Source: a bacterium
Lineage (GTDB): Bacteria; Pseudomonadota; Gammaproteobacteria; GCA-002705445; GCA-002716945
Direction: 5' to 3'
Assembly (NCBI GenBank): GCA_029979505.1
Contig: JAPOHH010000001.1
Coordinates: 119,034 to 183,033, forward strand
DNA length: 64,000 bases
A program made the position numbers and the translations under genes. Of the stretch, positions 61,804 to 64,000 are shown one piece after another. How positions within the stretch are numbered: the stretch's first letter is position 1; every line of letters starts with the position of its first letter. The notes beneath the pieces were generated by a model. The model had not been told where the DNA came from and did not search any database. It saw only the letters and a program-made list of their open reading frames with translations.

Positions 61804-62789
61804 GATAGTCTAATATTTTTAAATTGTTCTAAGAAATTAATATCGTTTTCGAAGAAAACTCTTAAATCTTTTATTTGATATGCCAGCATGGCAAATCTCT
61901 CAATACCTAAACCAAATGCAAACCCTGAATATTTTTTTGAATCTATATTTACATTTTTTAAAACGTTAGGATGTACCATACCGCAACCTAAAACTTCCAA
62001 CCATTTATTATTGAACATAATATCCATCTCTGCAGACGGTTCAGTAAATGGAAAATAAGAAGGTCTGAATCTTGTTTTAATATTCTTATTATCAAAAAAA
62101 TCACTTATAAAATTATTCAATATCCATTTCAAATTACTGAAAGTAATGTCAGTATCTACACATAAGCCCTCTATTTGATGGAACATTGGTGAGTGTGTAG
62201 GGTCAGAATCACATCTGTATACTCTCCCTGGAGCAAGCACCCTAAAAGGTGGGGCAGAATTTTCCATTGCATGAATTTGCACTGAAGAAGTATGTGTTCT
62301 TAATAATAATTTGTTGTTTAAATAAAAAGTATCATGCATATCTCTAGCAGGATGATTATCTCCAATATTTAGTGACTCAAAATTATAATGTTCCGTCTCA
62401 ATTTCAGGACCATCATGAATATCAAATCCATATTTTAAAAAAATATTCTCTATTCTTTTTATAACTAGAGAAATAGGATGATGAGATCCATTATTGTGAT
62501 GTCTAGGAGGTACATCTAGATCTATTTTTATGGTCGATTGATTTGTTACTTTCAGACTATCAAGCTTTTTATCCAACAATAATAAAAGAGTATTTTTGAC
62601 ATTATTTAGCTCAACACCAAATTTTTTTCTTTCTTCTTGATTTAGTTTTTTGATTGAAGCAAATAAGGAAGTCAGTAAACCTTTTTTGCCAAGATATTTT
62701 GATTTGACTTGTAATAAATCATGTTCTTTATTACATGATTTTAAATCTTCTTTAAGTAAATATTCTAAATCAGTATGGTTTATATCCAT
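61800..62789 (-). CDS. pheS: Phenylalanyl-tRNA synthetase alpha subunit
   Basis: KSKYLGKKGLLTSLF, DGPEIETEHYNFESLNIGDNHPARDMHDTFYL, LLRTHTSSVQIHAM, GFAFGLGIERFAML. Confidence 0.96.
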   Translation of the reverse strand: MDINHTDLEYLLKEDLKSCNKEHDLLQVKSKYLGKKGLLTSLFASIKKLNQEERKKFGVELNNVKNTLLLLLDKKLDSLKVTNQSTIKIDLDVPPRHHNNGSHHPISLVIKRIENIFLKYGFDIHDGPEIETEHYNFESLNIGDNHPARDMHDTFYLNNKLLLRTHTSSVQIHAMENSAPPFRVLAPGRVYRCDSDPTHSPMFHQIEGLCVDTDITFSNLKWILNNFISDFFDNKNIKTRFRPSYFPFTEPSAEMDIMFNNKWLEVLGCGMVHPNVLKNVNIDSKKYSGFAFGLGIERFAMLAYQIKDLRVFFENDINFLEQFKNIRLS

Positions 62790-62803
62790 AACATAAAGAA
62801 GTC

Positions 62804-63154
62804 TTAATTTGGAAGTACAGTCTTAACTATGTTTGTAAATTTTTCTGGATTATTGGATGCAATATCAGCTAAGATTTTTCTGTCTATTTCTAATTCAGAT
62901 TTATGTAAGTAATTCATAAATTGACTATATGAGAGATTATTGAGTCTAGCTGCGGCATTAATTTTTGTAATCCAAAGTGATCTAAACTGTCTTTTCTTTT
63001 GTCTTCTATCACGATAGGCATATTGACCAGCCTTAATCACGGCTTGTTTTGCTACCCTATAAACACGACTTCTAGCACCTTTGTATCCTTTTGCAAGTTT
63101 AAGAATTTTTTTATGCCTAGCGCCTGCAATTACACCTCTTTTAACTCTTGCCAT
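62804..63154 (-). CDS. rplT: 50S ribosomal protein L20
   Basis: [62 protein letters not shown]. Confidence 0.97.
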   Translation of the reverse strand: MARVKRGVIAGARHKKILKLAKGYKGARSRVYRVAKQAVIKAGQYAYRDRRQKKRQFRSLWITKINAAARLNNLSYSQFMNYLHKSELEIDRKILADIASNNPEKFTNIVKTVLPN

Positions 63155-63168
63155 GTTTTAAAATCTCC

Positions 63169-63363
63169 CTAATAAGGTAACATGCGATTAATCGCCGCTT
63201 TGTCTGCTGCGCTTATCACTACGTCGTCTCTTAAATGTCTCTTTCTTTTAGTGCTTTTCTTAGTAAGAATATGACTACGATGAGACTGACCTCTCTTTAC
63301 ATTGCCTGTAGGTGTTTTCTTAAACCTTTTTGCGGCACCGCTATGTGATTTCATTTTTGGCAT
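63169..63363 (-). CDS. rpmI: 50S ribosomal protein L35
   Basis: [45 protein letters not shown]. Confidence 0.97.
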   Translation of the reverse strand: MPKMKSHSGAAKRFKKTPTGNVKRGQSHRSHILTKKSTKRKRHLRDDVVISAADKAAINRMLPY

Positions 63364-63402
63364 AACTTACTCTTACTAAATATTTTGGGTAGTATATCCT
63401 AT

Positions 63403-63921
63403 TTATTTCTTCGGTGCTATAACCATTACAATTTGTCTTCCTTCAAATGCAGGTTTTTGCTCGATTAGACCGTAATCAAATAAATCTTTTTCAACTCTTT
63501 CAAGGAATTCACGCCCAATTACCTGATGCGCAGCCTCTCTGCCTCTGAATCTCATAGTAATTTTAGCTTTGTCTCCTCCTTGAAGAAACTTAATGAGATT
63601 TTTAAGTTTAACCTGATAATCTGCCTCTTCTGTTCCAGGTCTAAATTTAATCTCTTTTACTTGAATTTGCTTTTGCTTTTTTTTGGCTGCGTGAGCTTTT
63701 TTGGATTGTTCAAACTTATATTTCCCAAAATCCATAACTCTACAAACTGGCGGTACTTGGTTTGCAACAATTTCAACTAAATCTAAATCCTCATTTTTAG
63801 CTATTTCTAGTGCTTTAGCTTTAGTTACTACACCCACTTGGTCACCTGAAGATGATATTAAGCGAACTTCGGTAGCATTAATGCGCTCATTAATTCGCAT
63901 TCTTTTAATGTTCGATATGAT
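63403..63921 (-). CDS. infC: Translation initiation factor IF-3; probable non-AUG start (ATC 63919-63921 or ATA 63916-63918)
   Basis: [54 protein letters not shown] at 63926-63930 sits 4 nt from ATC and 7 nt from ATA, but far from ATG at 63900. Confidence 0.93.
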   Translation of the reverse strand: MISNIKRMRINERINATEVRLISSSGDQVGVVTKAKALEIAKNEDLDLVEIVANQVPPVCRVMDFGKYKFEQSKKAHAAKKKQKQIQVKEIKFRPGTEEADYQVKLKNLIKFLQGGDKAKITMRFRGREAAHQVIGREFLERVEKDLFDYGLIEQKPAFEGRQIVMVIAPKK

Positions 63922-63936
63922 TGTTCTCCTATATAG

Positions 63937-64000
63937 TTAATTTATCTCGTTTTTTAGTAATTCGCAAAATTGCTCAAGGTTCATACTGCCTAAATCTTTG
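63937..64000 (-). CDS. thrS: Threonyl-tRNA synthetase, C-terminal end (partial)
   Basis: Reverse strand reads KDLGSMNLEQFCELLKNEIN*, typical ThrRS C-terminus; thrS-infC-rpmI-rplT-pheST order. Confidence 0.85.
   Translation of the reverse strand, partial: KDLGSMNLEQFCELLKNEIN

Noticed and set aside
1-64000. CRISPR arrays, transposases, integrases, prophage
   Set aside because: No regularly spaced repeats, IS-type transposase motifs, or integrase/phage structural genes were seen on either strand.

Overview
This 64-kb, strongly AT-rich and gene-dense window looks like the chromosome of a streamlined gammaproteobacterium. That is inferred from hflD next to mnmA, the uvrC-pgsA-tRNA-Gly-tRNA-Cys(-Leu) order, and the pheST-ihfA-merR, rpmF-plsX-fabH and nrdR-rib-nusB-thiL blocks. 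Nearly all genes are on the minus strand. Positions 1-12.9 kb form a surface-glycan/sugar-nucleotide cluster: ALDH, SDR, KdsC-like HAD, NeuB, methyltransferase, ManC, epimerases, a DegT-fold protein with the catalytic Lys replaced by His, GmhA, and a polyprenyl glycosylphosphotransferase. This cluster is wedged into a normally contiguous tRNA array. The rest is mostly housekeeping: DNA repair, lipid, riboflavin, purine and TCA/glyoxylate genes, pntAB, isc, csp, lysS-prfB, pheST, and rplT-rpmI-infC-thrS. RNA genes are tmRNA plus tRNA-Leu, tRNA-Cys and tRNA-Gly. The best candidate for an undescribed system is a three-gene cassette between acnA and fumC (51275-52935). It encodes a TolQ/ExbB/MotA-like channel, a TolR/ExbD-like single-TM protein with an unusual periplasmic domain, and a small membrane protein. 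Other leads are a soxB-msrQ-msrP translationally coupled block, a stand-alone sigma-70 region-1.1-like protein behind a cold-shock gene, a PheT lacking its OB-fold tRNA-binding domain, a prfB frameshift site with GUU instead of CUU, a tmRNA with an apparent Asn resume codon, and a porin C-terminal remnant beside ssrA. All calls come from reading the sequence and remembered family motifs. No searches were run.
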